In this document: piece by piece, positions 1-7,984 of the stretch
Layout: every line of letters begins with the position of its first letter
Position numbering within the stretch: position 1 is the first letter of the stretch
DNA from: Algibacter mikhailovii
Lineage (GTDB): Bacteria > Bacteroidota > Bacteroidia > Flavobacteriales > Flavobacteriaceae
Assembly (NCBI RefSeq): GCF_014651495.1
Contig: NZ_BMWZ01000001.1
Span: 436,575 to 500,574 of the forward strand
Length of the DNA stretch: 64,000 nucleotides
Direction of reading: 5' to 3'
The notes under the pieces: model-generated
Seen by the model: the letters and a program-made list of their open reading frames with translations, nothing else
The model's database searches: none
Told to the model about the DNA's origin: nothing
Program-made: the position numbers and the translations under genes

Positions 1-741
1 TGCATCTGGATGTGCCTTAGCAAAAACACCTCTATCATTATCAAAATACTTACCTGAATCTGACGCATGTTCTTTTTGGATGGCAAGGTCATATAAAATA
101 TTCACCCCTTTTTCAGCAGGAGACCAATGTTGTCCATAGGCTTCATTAGCCATTTTAGTATTTAATAGGGACCCCGGATTAACAGCAATAACAGTAATAC
201 TGGGTTCTTGTTTTGCTAAATAAAAGCTCCACATGGTTATAGCTAACTTACTTTGAGCGTAGCTTGTACTGGCATCATGAATACTGTTACCTGCCAGTGT
301 TGCATCTGAAACGCTAGTCTGTGCGGCTGAGCTCAAATTTATTATACGTGTATTATATCCTTTCAGTAATACCGGTATTAGGGCTTTTGTTAATATAAAG
401 GGGGCTAAATAATTAACAACAAACCTGATATCAAAACCATGGTACCCAAGATTTTCTGTGGATTTAAAAACTCCAGCATTGTTAATTAATATATCTAATT
501 TAGAACATTTTTCTTTGACTTCATTAGCCATTTTTAATACGGTCTCTAAATTTGAAAAATCGGCAACCAGACCTATTATATTACTGTTTTTTGATTTGTT
601 CTTAATTTCTGTAACCACGGCATTTACTTTGGATGCATTTCTTCCATGTATAAAAATAGTGTGTCCGTCTTGAGCCAGTTTTAATGCTGTTAACTTCCCA
701 ATGCCATCGGTACTTCCGGTAATTAATATTGTTTTATTCAT
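1..741 (-). CDS. Short-chain dehydrogenase/reductase, C-terminus outside the window
   Basis: The minus strand encodes at least 247 residues of an NAD(P)-dependent SDR oxidoreductase. It starts MNKTILITGSTDGIGK, with the TGxxxGIG nucleotide-binding loop near residues 9-15. An LINNAG motif follows in the middle, then the catalytic Ser and YAQSK (the YxxxK pair), then a VNPGS segment. The frame is open to base 1, so the end is missing because of the window edge. The ATG at 739-741 overlaps the stop of the upstream monooxygenase gene by 8 bases (ATGAATAA), which indicates translational coupling in a three-gene operon under the HxlR-type promoter. The substrate cannot be read from sequence; the neighbours suggest reduction of reactive carbonyl or quinone compounds. 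Confidence 0.9.
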   Translation of the reverse strand, partial: MNKTILITGSTDGIGKLTALKLAQDGHTIFIHGRNASKVNAVVTEIKNKSKNSNIIGLVADFSNLETVLKMANEVKEKCSKLDILINNAGVFKSTENLGYHGFDIRFVVNYLAPFILTKALIPVLLKGYNTRIINLSSAAQTSVSDATLAGNSIHDASTSYAQSKLAITMWSFYLAKQEPSITVIAVNPGSLLNTKMANEAYGQHWSPAEKGVNILYDLAIQKEHASDSGKYFDNDRGVFAKAHPDA

Positions 742-1708
742 GATGCCTTATTTTCTTGTTGGAATGAAATTCTGGTAAAACTTTTTCTGCAATACGCTCT
801 AAGGTTTCGTCTATATTCAAGGCGTTAAAGCGTAAGTTCAATGCTAAATGATTAACACCAATACTTCTTAGTTTGTCTAAATAATCAACTAAATAGTTGA
901 CTCCTAATCTATACCCTAATTGAATAGGCTGTGGCCTATAATCATCTTCTTCTTGTAAATCTAAATACATGGGTTGCATAAAAGGTTTATCATACTTTTG
1001 CGTTTTAGCAATTAACTCTCTATACTGTCTTATTGTATTGTTTTGATTATAAAGATCACGTGGGTAATTCATCCAACCATCAGCATGGTTAACGTTCCAT
1101 TCTAAAGTTTGCCTGCTACTACCCGTCATAAGCAATGGAATTTTATGCGATGTTGATTTTGGCAACATATCGATATTACCTTTTAACTGTCCGTAGTTGT
1201 TTTTTGCAATGGTTGGGTAGGCATCATGAAGATTCCTAATATAATGAAAAGAATCTCTAAATAATGCACCTCTTGATTCATAATCAATACCCATAGCTGG
1301 GTATTCATCAAATCTGTCACCTGAGGCAACCCCTAACAATAATCTGCCTTGTGACAATTGATCTATTGTGGCAGCTGATTTTGCCACATGCAAAGGATGG
1401 TGCAGCGGCAGAGCTATACTAGAAACACCCAAAGCTATTACAGAAGTTTGTCCAGCAAGAAAGCCTAAATAAGTAAATGGATCATAGGTTTGACCAGCAT
1501 CACCAAAATTTGGTACATTAAATGGTATATCCCTCAGCCAAATTGATTTAAAACCTAAACGTTCTACTTTTTTAACGCGTTCTAAATGAGTTTCCATAGT
1601 TGGTATAGGACCACTGGTATAACTTTCAATTGGAACCACGACACCAAGACTTAAAGCGTTTTGTTGAAAAACCCTGTTATACGCTTTATTAATCTTTTCG
1701 AATTGCAT
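734..1708 (-). CDS. Luciferase-like (LLM class) flavin-dependent oxidoreductase
   Basis: This 324-residue protein has the TIM-barrel pattern of bacterial luciferase-like monooxygenases: an N-terminal LGVVVPIESY strand, the VERLGFKSIWLRD segment, TSVIALGVSSIALPLHHP, and the SQGRLLLGVASGD loop that contacts flavin phosphate in the family. Length and order fit the subgroup known in databases as luciferase-type oxidoreductase of the BA3436 kind (from memory). It should use reduced FMN, probably supplied by a separate reductase. The start lies 2 bases after the stop of the upstream quinone oxidoreductase and the stop overlaps the next SDR start, so the three genes form one transcript. The substrate is unknown. 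Confidence 0.88.
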   Translation of the reverse strand: MQFEKINKAYNRVFQQNALSLGVVVPIESYTSGPIPTMETHLERVKKVERLGFKSIWLRDIPFNVPNFGDAGQTYDPFTYLGFLAGQTSVIALGVSSIALPLHHPLHVAKSAATIDQLSQGRLLLGVASGDRFDEYPAMGIDYESRGALFRDSFHYIRNLHDAYPTIAKNNYGQLKGNIDMLPKSTSHKIPLLMTGSSRQTLEWNVNHADGWMNYPRDLYNQNNTIRQYRELIAKTQKYDKPFMQPMYLDLQEEDDYRPQPIQLGYRLGVNYLVDYLDKLRSIGVNHLALNLRFNALNIDETLERIAEKVLPEFHSNKKIRHHE

Positions 1709-1710
1709 CT

Positions 1711-2697
1711 TTAGTATTCCATTACAACCTTACCCATTCCTAGTCCACTTTCCAATCTGGCGTGTGCTTTACCCACGTCTTCTAAAGCAAATTGTTGATC
1801 ATCAAGAATTGGGGTTAATCCACCTTCTTCAATTATTTCAGTAATATTTTTAAGAATTTCGCCATGAGTTTCACGCTTATAATTATGTAACATTGGAATA
1901 AGCATAAATACCACATGCAAAGATAACCCCTTAAAATGAGCTAATGAGAGATCTAATTCGCATAAGGATACTGTAGTAGCAATTTGTCCATTTAGAGCGG
2001 CAGCATTAAACGAGTTTATAAGGTTAGCCCCTCCAACTGAGTCATAAACTACATCAAACCCATCACCACTAGTATATTTTTGTATATAGGCTTCAACAGT
2101 TTCTGTTTTATAATTAATGGCTGAAGCTCCTAGTTTTTCAATAAGTGCCAGTTGTTTATCGCCCCCACCTGTAGAGTAAACATCGGCGCCATAATAATTC
2201 GCTAATTGTAATGCTATATGACCTACGCCACCTGAGCCACCATGTACTAATATTTTTTGACCTGAAGTCACCCCTGCACGTTTTAAACCTTCATAGGCTG
2301 TAATACCAACTAATGGTAAAGCCGCAGCTTCCTTCATACTAATATTTTTTGCCTTTTTTGCAATTAATTTACTATCGGCGGCTACATATTCTGCTAGAGT
2401 TCCGGGTAAATCTGCTAGCCCACCAACACAACCATAAACCTCATCGCCAACGCTAAAGGCTGTAACATCATCTGCAATGGCTTCAATAGTACCGGCAACA
2501 TCCATCCCTAAAAGCGCTGGAGTTTCTGGAGATAACGGTAAGTCCTTCCCCATTTTTCTTATCATGGTATCCACTGTGTTCACACTCGAAGCTGCTATTT
2601 TAATTAATACCTCTCCATTTTTCAATACTGGCATAGAAATTTCAGTCACTTCAAATTCGGCATCTTCACCGTATGTATTAAGAATCATTGCTTTCAT
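1711..2697 (-). CDS. Quinone oxidoreductase-like zinc-type alcohol dehydrogenase family protein (MDR superfamily)
   Basis: The 328-residue protein is a medium-chain dehydrogenase/reductase of the NADPH:quinone oxidoreductase branch. It has an N-terminal GroES-like domain (GEVLIKIAASSVNTVD) and a Rossmann domain with VHGGSGGVGHIALQLA near residues 151-166. No cluster of structural-zinc cysteines is visible, as expected for the zinc-free quinone/enone reductases. It is the first gene of the minus-strand operon. Its promoter lies at 2746-2776 (minus strand) and a palindromic operator at 2726-2744 sits between promoter and gene. Reduction of quinones or unsaturated carbonyls is an inference from family and context. 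Confidence 0.9.
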   Translation of the reverse strand: MKAMILNTYGEDAEFEVTEISMPVLKNGEVLIKIAASSVNTVDTMIRKMGKDLPLSPETPALLGMDVAGTIEAIADDVTAFSVGDEVYGCVGGLADLPGTLAEYVAADSKLIAKKAKNISMKEAAALPLVGITAYEGLKRAGVTSGQKILVHGGSGGVGHIALQLANYYGADVYSTGGGDKQLALIEKLGASAINYKTETVEAYIQKYTSGDGFDVVYDSVGGANLINSFNAAALNGQIATTVSLCELDLSLAHFKGLSLHVVFMLIPMLHNYKRETHGEILKNITEIIEEGGLTPILDDQQFALEDVGKAHARLESGLGMGKVVMEY

Positions 2698-2725
2698 AAT
2701 TATAGTTTTTTTAATGAAAATTTTA

Positions 2726-2744
2726 TACTATCATTTTTATAGTA
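2726..2744. promoter_or_regulatory. Palindromic operator 1 of the HxlR regulon
   Basis: The 19 bases read TACTAT-N7-ATAGTA, with perfect 6-bp arms. The site lies just downstream of the minus-strand -7 element at 2746-2753, where a bound repressor would block the quinone oxidoreductase operon. The same arms recur at 2851-2869. From memory, HxlR/YodB-type regulators of bacilli use AT-rich palindromes of similar form. Confidence 0.7.
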
Positions 2745-2745
2745 C

Positions 2746-2776
2746 CAAAAGTATACATAGATTCCTAATAATACAA
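2746..2776 (-). promoter_or_regulatory. Bacteroidota-type promoter for the quinone oxidoreductase operon
   Basis: On the minus strand TTG (2774-2776) is followed after exactly 20 bases by TACTTTTG (2746-2753), a full match to the TTG / TAnnTTTG promoter of Bacteroidota. It is about 50 bases upstream of the ATG at 2697 and directly abuts operator 1. Confidence 0.7.
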
Positions 2777-2850
2777 TAACGGTCAAAAAGTATAGTATAG
2801 ACATGAGATTTCAACTTACTTAATTACAGTGTTTTAAATATGTATATTTT

Positions 2851-2869
2851 TACTATAAAATTTATAGTT
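2851..2869. promoter_or_regulatory. Palindromic operator 2 of the HxlR regulon
   Basis: TACTAT-N7-ATAGTT. The core 2852-2868 is a perfect 8-bp inverted repeat around a single central base. It overlaps the TTG (-33) element of the hxlR promoter, which suggests autorepression. Same arms and spacing as the site at 2726-2744. Confidence 0.72.
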
Positions 2870-2898
2870 GTATAACTAAGTATAGTAGCTTATATTTG
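2868..2898 (+). promoter_or_regulatory. Bacteroidota-type promoter for the HxlR regulator gene
   Basis: TTG at 2868-2870, 20 bases, then TATATTTG at 2891-2898: a complete match to the Bacteroidota consensus, about 20 bases before the ATG at 2919. The -33 element overlaps operator 2. Confidence 0.7.
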
Positions 2899-2918
2899 AA
2901 GAAATTATCTTTCAAAAC

Positions 2919-3287
2919 ATGTATAAGTTTAAAGGAAAAGAATACCCGTGTTGCGCTAGTTTGACTATGGGTATCATTGGAGGAAAATGGAAGACCGTGA
3001 TTTTATATCATTTATTGGATAGAACGCTTCGCTATAATGAATTAAGAAAAGAAATGCCTACTGTTACTGAGCGTACTTTAAGTTTACAATTAAAGCATTT
3101 AGAGGAAGATGGAATAATTAGGCGAAAGGTATATACATCAAAACCACCTTTAAAAGTTGAGTATTCATTAACCGATTTTGGAAAAACGCTAATTCCGTTG
3201 ATACAATCTATAGCAGATTGGGGTGTTGCAGTGGTTGAGAATAAAGAAAATAGGTCTCAAGTTAAAACTAAAACTTATCAAATTTAA
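2919..3287 (+). CDS. HxlR-family winged-helix transcriptional regulator with a Cys-Cys pair
   Basis: The 122-residue protein is a single HxlR-type winged-helix domain. Diagnostic stretches are GIIGGKWKTVILYHL near residues 18-32, RYNELRKEMPTVTERTLSLQLKHLEEDGII for the recognition helix and start of the wing, and YSLTDFGKTLIPLI at the dimer helix. Cysteines 11 and 12 lie just before the first helix, the position at which thiol-sensing relatives (YodB, HypR) carry their redox cysteine, so sensing of quinones, aldehydes or hypochlorite is plausible. It is divergent from the oxidoreductase operon and shares the two-operator intergenic. Its 3' end overlaps the convergent nuclease gene by 20 bases. 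Confidence 0.92.
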   Translation: MYKFKGKEYPCCASLTMGIIGGKWKTVILYHLLDRTLRYNELRKEMPTVTERTLSLQLKHLEEDGIIRRKVYTSKPPLKVEYSLTDFGKTLIPLIQSIADWGVAVVENKENRSQVKTKTYQI

Positions 3288-4407
3288 TTTTTAGAAACTC
3301 ATCACTACTTTCCGTTTGTATTTCTATCCAAACAGGTAAATGATCACTCATTTGATTGCGTTTCCAATAGGCATTAAAATATTTTTCGAATTTGGAATTA
3401 CTAGTCAATGTGTTTGGATTTTCTTTGTGTAAAAGCATGAGATCATGATATTGGGATAGCTCTTCAGGTATATTTTTATACACATAATCAAACAAATTAA
3501 ATACACCTCCCCGTTCTATACCATTGGTGTCTTTAGCAATTTTAAAATAGTCATCCACATTTAGGAATATCCGATCATATATTTGATTTAAACTGGTATT
3601 GGTGAATTCGCCTGTTAGGCCATTACGTTCTTTAAAACCGGTATCCGTAATTTGTTTTACTATATCTCCATCATCATCATACAAATTAGTATCCCCAAGA
3701 ATAATCATATTTCTATCTTCATAGGGCAGTGCATTTATTTTGTTTTTAACAATGCCCATAAGTAGGCGCACTTCCTCTTTCCTAATGGCTTTATTGGCCG
3801 TTCCATCTCCTGGATGCAAGTGAACACTTAAAATTGAGAATTTTCTCCATCCGCTTTCAAAACCAGTAAATATTGGTGTTCTCTTTAATTGACTAATACC
3901 TGAATTGCTATTCGCTAATTCTGGAGGAATGACAATTTCGCCGGATAATCCGGACTGATTTATACGGCGTGAATCATAAAGAAAACCAAAACGTTCATTA
4001 TTTCCATGATTGCCTTCCGTAACATCAGTAATAGTATATTTCCAATGACTTCCTAAAACGCGTAGTACTTTTCTAAAATCATCTAAATCTCTATTAATCT
4101 CTTGCAGGGCTACAATGTCAAAGCTATTGATTATTTCCGCTATATAATACAATGATTCAGCTGTCCTATTTTTTAAAGAACCAAAGTTCTTTATATTCCA
4201 GCTGCAGAGTAACAGGTTAGAATCTACCGTCTTTCTTGGAATTTTATCCATAATGCCATTTCTCAATCGCATTAGATTAAATAAGGTACGCTTTTTAACA
4301 TCTTCAGATAATAGACGCTTGTAATTGTCTTCTGAATCTAACATTACTAAGGCATACCTGTCATTTAATAGTTCACTATCTGGTCTTAAATCATTGTACC
4401 ACATCAT
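3268..4407 (-). CDS. Endonuclease/exonuclease/phosphatase (EEP, DNase I-like) family protein
   Basis: This 379-residue protein carries the EEP catalytic motifs in order: LCSWNIKNFG (Asn71), DIVALQEINRD (metal-binding Glu103), SVHLHPGDG (His196), IILGDTNLYDDD (Asp239 and Asn241) and SDHLPVWIEI (Asp355-His356). All expected active-site residues are present, so it should be an active metal-dependent phosphodiesterase; whether the substrate is DNA, RNA or a phospholipid head group cannot be told. There is no clear signal peptide; an unmatched N-terminal segment of about 60 residues precedes the domain. It is convergent with hxlR, with overlapping 3' ends. Confidence 0.85.
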   Translation of the reverse strand: MMWYNDLRPDSELLNDRYALVMLDSEDNYKRLLSEDVKKRTLFNLMRLRNGIMDKIPRKTVDSNLLLCSWNIKNFGSLKNRTAESLYYIAEIINSFDIVALQEINRDLDDFRKVLRVLGSHWKYTITDVTEGNHGNNERFGFLYDSRRINQSGLSGEIVIPPELANSNSGISQLKRTPIFTGFESGWRKFSILSVHLHPGDGTANKAIRKEEVRLLMGIVKNKINALPYEDRNMIILGDTNLYDDDGDIVKQITDTGFKERNGLTGEFTNTSLNQIYDRIFLNVDDYFKIAKDTNGIERGGVFNLFDYVYKNIPEELSQYHDLMLLHKENPNTLTSNSKFEKYFNAYWKRNQMSDHLPVWIEIQTESSDEFLKIKFDKF

Positions 4408-4771
4408 TTTTATTTTTTAGTTAATCATACAGATGATTTCACCCATATACAAATAAAATAGAGCTATTAAAATGACGCATTAGAAACTTCGAACTACTTA
4501 AGGATTAGGTAAATGTAGAAAAAAATATCAAGTTTTATAGTTTATATTTTTTTTTAAAATGCACATATTCCTATAAATATGTGGTTTTACTTAAGTCGTA
4601 TTCCCTTGTATAATTAGAAAAAATACGCGCTAATGTACTTCTGAATAAATACATGGCACTTATTAATTAATGGAATAGCCTATTACATTAAAAAACGAGA
4701 GAAGTAAAAACAAAAAAAGGAACCTCAAGAGATTCCCGTTTTTGTTCTTTAATGAAACATATGGCAACTAA
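4408..4771. other. AT-rich intergenic region
   Basis: No credible coding sequence. It contains the upstream region of the EEP gene and, at its right end, the terminator of the SYLF lipoprotein gene (4712-4736). Nothing else stands out. Confidence 0.6.
4712..4736 (-). terminator. Intrinsic terminator of the SYLF lipoprotein gene
   Basis: On the minus strand GGAATCTC and GAGGTTCC (4719-4736) pair over 8 bp with one T-G wobble and a very short loop, followed by seven T. It lies about 35 bases after the stop codon at 4772. Confidence 0.7.
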
Positions 4772-5458
4772 TTACATATCTCCATCAAATTTAAATTTTT
4801 GCGTACCTAATGAGGCTTCAGCCATAGCTCCTTTTTCACTCTCAACCACCGCAGCAATACCATCATTGTAGACCATATTAGCAGACACGCCAGATTTTAA
4901 TGCAACAGCAGAAGCTTCTGAAGAAAATTTAAATTTACCATTAGTAAAATTATCTAACGCTGCTTTATTTTCAAAAAACATCACTTGTGAATACTGTTGT
5001 GCACCTGCCTGAAGCCCCAAAGTAGCTTGCATTAATTTGGTTCCTCCAATAACTTGATCATTTTCAAAAACCAATCCTTTACCTCCAGCACCACCAACGC
5101 CTAAACCAGCCTTTGTAATTTGAGGAAAAACAGCATAACCGTAAGCCTTTTCAAACTCTGATTCTAAACTTGGGTGATCGCTTATAAGTTTTCTAATGGT
5201 GGCATCAACCTCTGCGGCCAGCTCACCGTCTTTAGGATAGTTAACGGTATAGCTGAAACCAGTGTCTTCAACTATTTCGACTTCCTCTACCTCCACTTCC
5301 TCTACTTCTTCTTGAACTACTTCTTCAGCTTGAACCTCTGAAATCTCTTCAACTGATTCGCTAACAGCTTCGCTTTGTTCTTCTTTTTTTGAATCTTTAC
5401 AGGAAATGATTAACGCACAAAAAAGCAAAATGGCAAAAAGGCCTTTTAAAATTTTCAT
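4772..5458 (-). CDS. SYLF/YSC84-domain lipoprotein
   Basis: The 228-residue precursor has a lipoprotein signal peptide ending in ALIISC (Cys about residue 20). A very acidic Glu/Val-rich linker follows at residues 25-65. A SYLF (YSC84-like, lipid-binding) domain fills the rest: SEFEKAYGYAVFPQITKAGLGVGGAGGKG, then a VMFFENKAALDNFTNGKFKF segment and the closing EASLGTQKFKF. Family members bind membrane lipids; the bacterial role is not established. The protein is probably tethered to the outer or inner membrane through the acidic stalk. It is monocistronic, with its own terminator. Confidence 0.85.
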   Translation of the reverse strand: MKILKGLFAILLFCALIISCKDSKKEEQSEAVSESVEEISEVQAEEVVQEEVEEVEVEEVEIVEDTGFSYTVNYPKDGELAAEVDATIRKLISDHPSLESEFEKAYGYAVFPQITKAGLGVGGAGGKGLVFENDQVIGGTKLMQATLGLQAGAQQYSQVMFFENKAALDNFTNGKFKFSSEASAVALKSGVSANMVYNDGIAAVVESEKGAMAEASLGTQKFKFDGDM

Positions 5459-5648
5459 AATAAATTAGGATTAAAGTAAATATTAAATTTCAATTACAGC
5501 TTAAATATAGGGCTTTTTTGTCAAAGAACAACGAAGATTTCTTGCTATGCACATATTGTATTTCAAGAACTTAGGCGTAATTATCTAATTAATTCTTGAT
5601 AGTATCCTAGAACATCTTAAGCGAATCTAAAATTTTGTTAAAAAAAAG

Positions 5649-5662
5649 AATGAACGTTCATT
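5649..5662. promoter_or_regulatory. TetR-type operator
   Basis: AATGAACGTTCATT is a perfect 14-bp palindrome directly upstream of the TetR gene. Its position immediately before the -7 element at 5669-5676 is right for autorepression. TGAACGTTCA-type sites are common for TetR regulators (from memory). Confidence 0.75.
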
Positions 5663-5668
5663 TTTTAG

Positions 5669-5676
5669 TAATTTTG
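5669..5676 (+). promoter_or_regulatory. -7 promoter element of the TetR gene
   Basis: TAATTTTG matches TAnnTTTG exactly and lies 18 bases before the ATG at 5695. No TTG is found at the usual -33 spacing; the palindrome occupies that area. Confidence 0.5.
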
Positions 5677-5694
5677 ATTTGATTTATAAATAAA

Positions 5695-6273
5695 ATGGAG
5701 AAACTTCAAAAAAAACTAGACAAACGTAATGCGCTTATAAAGGCAACTATAACCCTAGTTAATAATAATGGTTTTCATAATACCCCAATGAGTAAAATTG
5801 CAAAAATGGCAAATGTTTCACCAGCAACCATCTATTTATATTTTGAAAACAAACAAGATTTAGTGAACAAAACATATTTAGAGGTAAAAGAAAAATATAC
5901 CGATTTTGCATTTGCCACTTATTCCAAAACAATGCCTATAAAACAGGGGTTTGAGATAGTATGGAAGCGAATAGCTGAATTTAAACTTAAGGAATGCGAG
6001 GATGCCATGTTTTTAGTGCAATGTGATAATTCACCTATAATTGATGAGCCAAGTAGACAGGAAGGCATTAAACACTTAGAACCTTTATTGGAGTTATGGG
6101 AACGAGGCAAAATGCAAGGCATCATAAAGCCGTTATCTGACTACCTACTATACGCCTATACCATAGCGCCTTTATCTTTTTTAATGATAAATCAAGAACG
6201 TGGTGTATTTCAACTTAACAAAAAACATATTGAAGAAGCCTTTGACGCGGCTTGGAGTAGTATTAGAGTTTGA
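5695..6273 (+). CDS. TetR/AcrR-family transcriptional regulator
   Basis: The protein has 192 residues. The N-terminal helix-turn-helix is clear: RNALIKATITLVNNNGFHNTPMSKIAK..NVSPATIYLYFENKQDLVNKTY, about residues 12-57. The C-terminal ligand/dimer domain (residues 65-190) has no recognisable ligand signature. A perfect palindrome at 5649-5662 overlaps its promoter area. The next two genes on the same strand encode a nitroreductase and a DJ-1-family protein, so a redox or electrophile response is a reasonable inference, though the 213-base gap means the nitroreductase may have its own promoter. Confidence 0.92.
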   Translation: MEKLQKKLDKRNALIKATITLVNNNGFHNTPMSKIAKMANVSPATIYLYFENKQDLVNKTYLEVKEKYTDFAFATYSKTMPIKQGFEIVWKRIAEFKLKECEDAMFLVQCDNSPIIDEPSRQEGIKHLEPLLELWERGKMQGIIKPLSDYLLYAYTIAPLSFLMINQERGVFQLNKKHIEEAFDAAWSSIRV

Positions 6274-6486
6274 CACAGCATAAAACAAGCACTTAATATT
6301 GGAACAACTGGCTGTCTATTCAAAACTAATAAAGAAATCTTAGACCTGCAGTTTACCGCATTCCTATAGCAGATTGCAGCCATACCAATTACTATGAGAA
6401 GCGTTACTAGCTATATTAATTATACAGAACAAATACTATATTAAAGACATAAAAAAAATTGTAATGAATAAATAAAAATTAAAATT

Positions 6487-7119
6487 ATGGAATTATTAGA
6501 AAAATTAAATTGGCGTTACGCCGCAAAGGCCATGAACGGTGAAAAAGTATCTGAAGACAAAATAAATAACATTTTAGAAGCAGCCCGTTTGGCTCCAACT
6601 TCAAGTGGTTTACAGCCATTTGAAATAATAGTGATTAAAAATCAAGACCTAAAAGAAAAAATAAAACCGGTTGCTTGGAATCAATCTGTGATTTCTGACT
6701 GCTCGCATCTGCTTGTTTTTGCTGCTTGGGACACTTATACTGCAGAACGTATAAATTATATGTTTGATTTAACGAATGAAATCCGTGGATTTAAGAACGA
6801 AGGTTGGGAAAATTACCGTCAAATGTTGCTCAATTCTTATCCACAAAAAGATACGGAGGAAAACTTTAATCATGCAGCCAAACAAGCCTATATAGCTTTC
6901 TCACAGGCCATAATTGCAGCAGCTTTTCAAGGCGTTGATGCGACCCCATTAGAAGGCTTTGATCCTGCAGCTGTAGATGAAATATTAGAACTGCGACAAA
7001 AAGGTTTGCGCAGTGCCGTGCTTTTACCAATAGGTTACAGAGAAGAAAAAGAAGACTGGCTAGTAAATCTAACTAAGGTTAGAAAACCTATGGAAGATTT
7101 AGTCTCTGTTATTGAATAG
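6487..7119 (+). CDS. NAD(P)H-dependent nitroreductase family oxidoreductase
   Basis: The 210-residue protein matches the FMN nitroreductase fold (NfsB/NfnB type): N-terminal LNWRYAAKAMNGE, the FMN-binding ARLAPTSSGLQPFEIIVI near residues 36-53, and a C-terminal VLLPIGYREEKEDW segment near the second flavin-contact loop. Such enzymes reduce nitroaromatics, quinones or flavins in the cytoplasm. It follows the TetR gene and precedes the DJ-1-family gene by 66 bases. The ATG at 6487 is preceded by an A-rich leader typical of Bacteroidota. Confidence 0.9.
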   Translation: MELLEKLNWRYAAKAMNGEKVSEDKINNILEAARLAPTSSGLQPFEIIVIKNQDLKEKIKPVAWNQSVISDCSHLLVFAAWDTYTAERINYMFDLTNEIRGFKNEGWENYRQMLLNSYPQKDTEENFNHAAKQAYIAFSQAIIAAAFQGVDATPLEGFDPAAVDEILELRQKGLRSAVLLPIGYREEKEDWLVNLTKVRKPMEDLVSVIE

Positions 7120-7185
7120 AATCATCTAATAATTGGCCTCTAGATTTGGGCTGGAAAAGTATTTAACAACAATAAAAATAAAAAC

Positions 7186-7863
7186 ATGAACATATTATTT
7201 GTATTAACTTCCCACAATAAGCTTGGGAATACAGGAAGAAAAACAGGGTTTTGGGTTGAAGAGTTTGCCAACCCATATTATACTTTATTGGATAAAGGCG
7301 CTAAAATTACCATAGCAACACCTAAAGGTGGTGCTGCACCAATAGATCCTAGTAGTGACTCTCCAGATGCCGCAACCGCAGACACTGTGCGTTTCAACAA
7401 TGATGCGGATGCACAAAACAACATAGCTCAAACTAAAACATTATCTAAAATTAATGCTAATGACTTTGATGCTGTTTTTTATCCAGGTGGTCATGGCCCT
7501 TTATGGGACCTGGCAAACGATAAAACGTCAATTTCATTAATAGAAACATTCAATAATCAGGATAAACCTATAGCTTTTGTATGTCATGCTCCAGCTGCAC
7601 TAAAACAAGTTAAAGATTCAAAAGGTGACGCCTTAGTAAAAGGTAAAAAAGTAACTGGATTTACAAATAGTGAAGAGGCTGCTGTACAATTAACAGATGT
7701 TGTTCCTTTTCTAGTCGAAGATATGCTACAGGCCAATGGTGGCGAATTTAGTAGAAAAGAAGACTGGGCCGCTTATGCTGTTCAGGATGGCAATCTAATC
7801 ACAGGGCAAAACCCTGCTTCATCTAAATTGGTTGCTCAAAAGTTATTAGAAAGTTTAAAATAA
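7186..7863 (+). CDS. DJ-1/PfpI (Hsp31-like) family protein, class I glutamine amidotransferase-like fold
   Basis: The 225-residue protein has the DJ-1/PfpI fold with the nucleophile elbow FVCHAPAAL (Cys133 followed by His134) and the FYPGGHGPLWDLA loop at about residues 98-110. A Glu in FWVEE near residue 25 is in the right place for the conserved acidic residue beside the cysteine. The sequence style is that of Hsp31/glyoxalase III-like proteins acting on methylglyoxal or glycated targets (family knowledge). It lies downstream of the nitroreductase in the putative TetR-controlled cluster and is followed by a strong bidirectional terminator. Confidence 0.88.
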   Translation: MNILFVLTSHNKLGNTGRKTGFWVEEFANPYYTLLDKGAKITIATPKGGAAPIDPSSDSPDAATADTVRFNNDADAQNNIAQTKTLSKINANDFDAVFYPGGHGPLWDLANDKTSISLIETFNNQDKPIAFVCHAPAALKQVKDSKGDALVKGKKVTGFTNSEEAAVQLTDVVPFLVEDMLQANGGEFSRKEDWAAYAVQDGNLITGQNPASSKLVAQKLLESLK

Positions 7864-7940
7864 TACTTTTGAGATAACCAGTAATTTGATGTTGAGTCTT
7901 AAGGCATATACGTCATTACTGGCGCAATAATTTATAACAA

Positions 7941-7972
7941 AAAAAGCCCATCAAGATTGATGGGCTTTTTTT
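7941..7972. terminator. Bidirectional intrinsic terminator
   Basis: AGCCCATCAA and TTGATGGGCT (7945-7966) form a perfect 10-bp stem with a 2-base spacer, flanked by A-tract and T-tract, so it works for the DJ-1 gene on plus and the DEAD-box gene on minus. Confidence 0.9.
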
Positions 7973-7984
7973 AATACATGCTTC

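Noticed and set aside
458-673. 71-residue plus-strand frame at the left end
   Set aside because: Lies fully inside the minus-strand SDR gene, whose motifs are clear.
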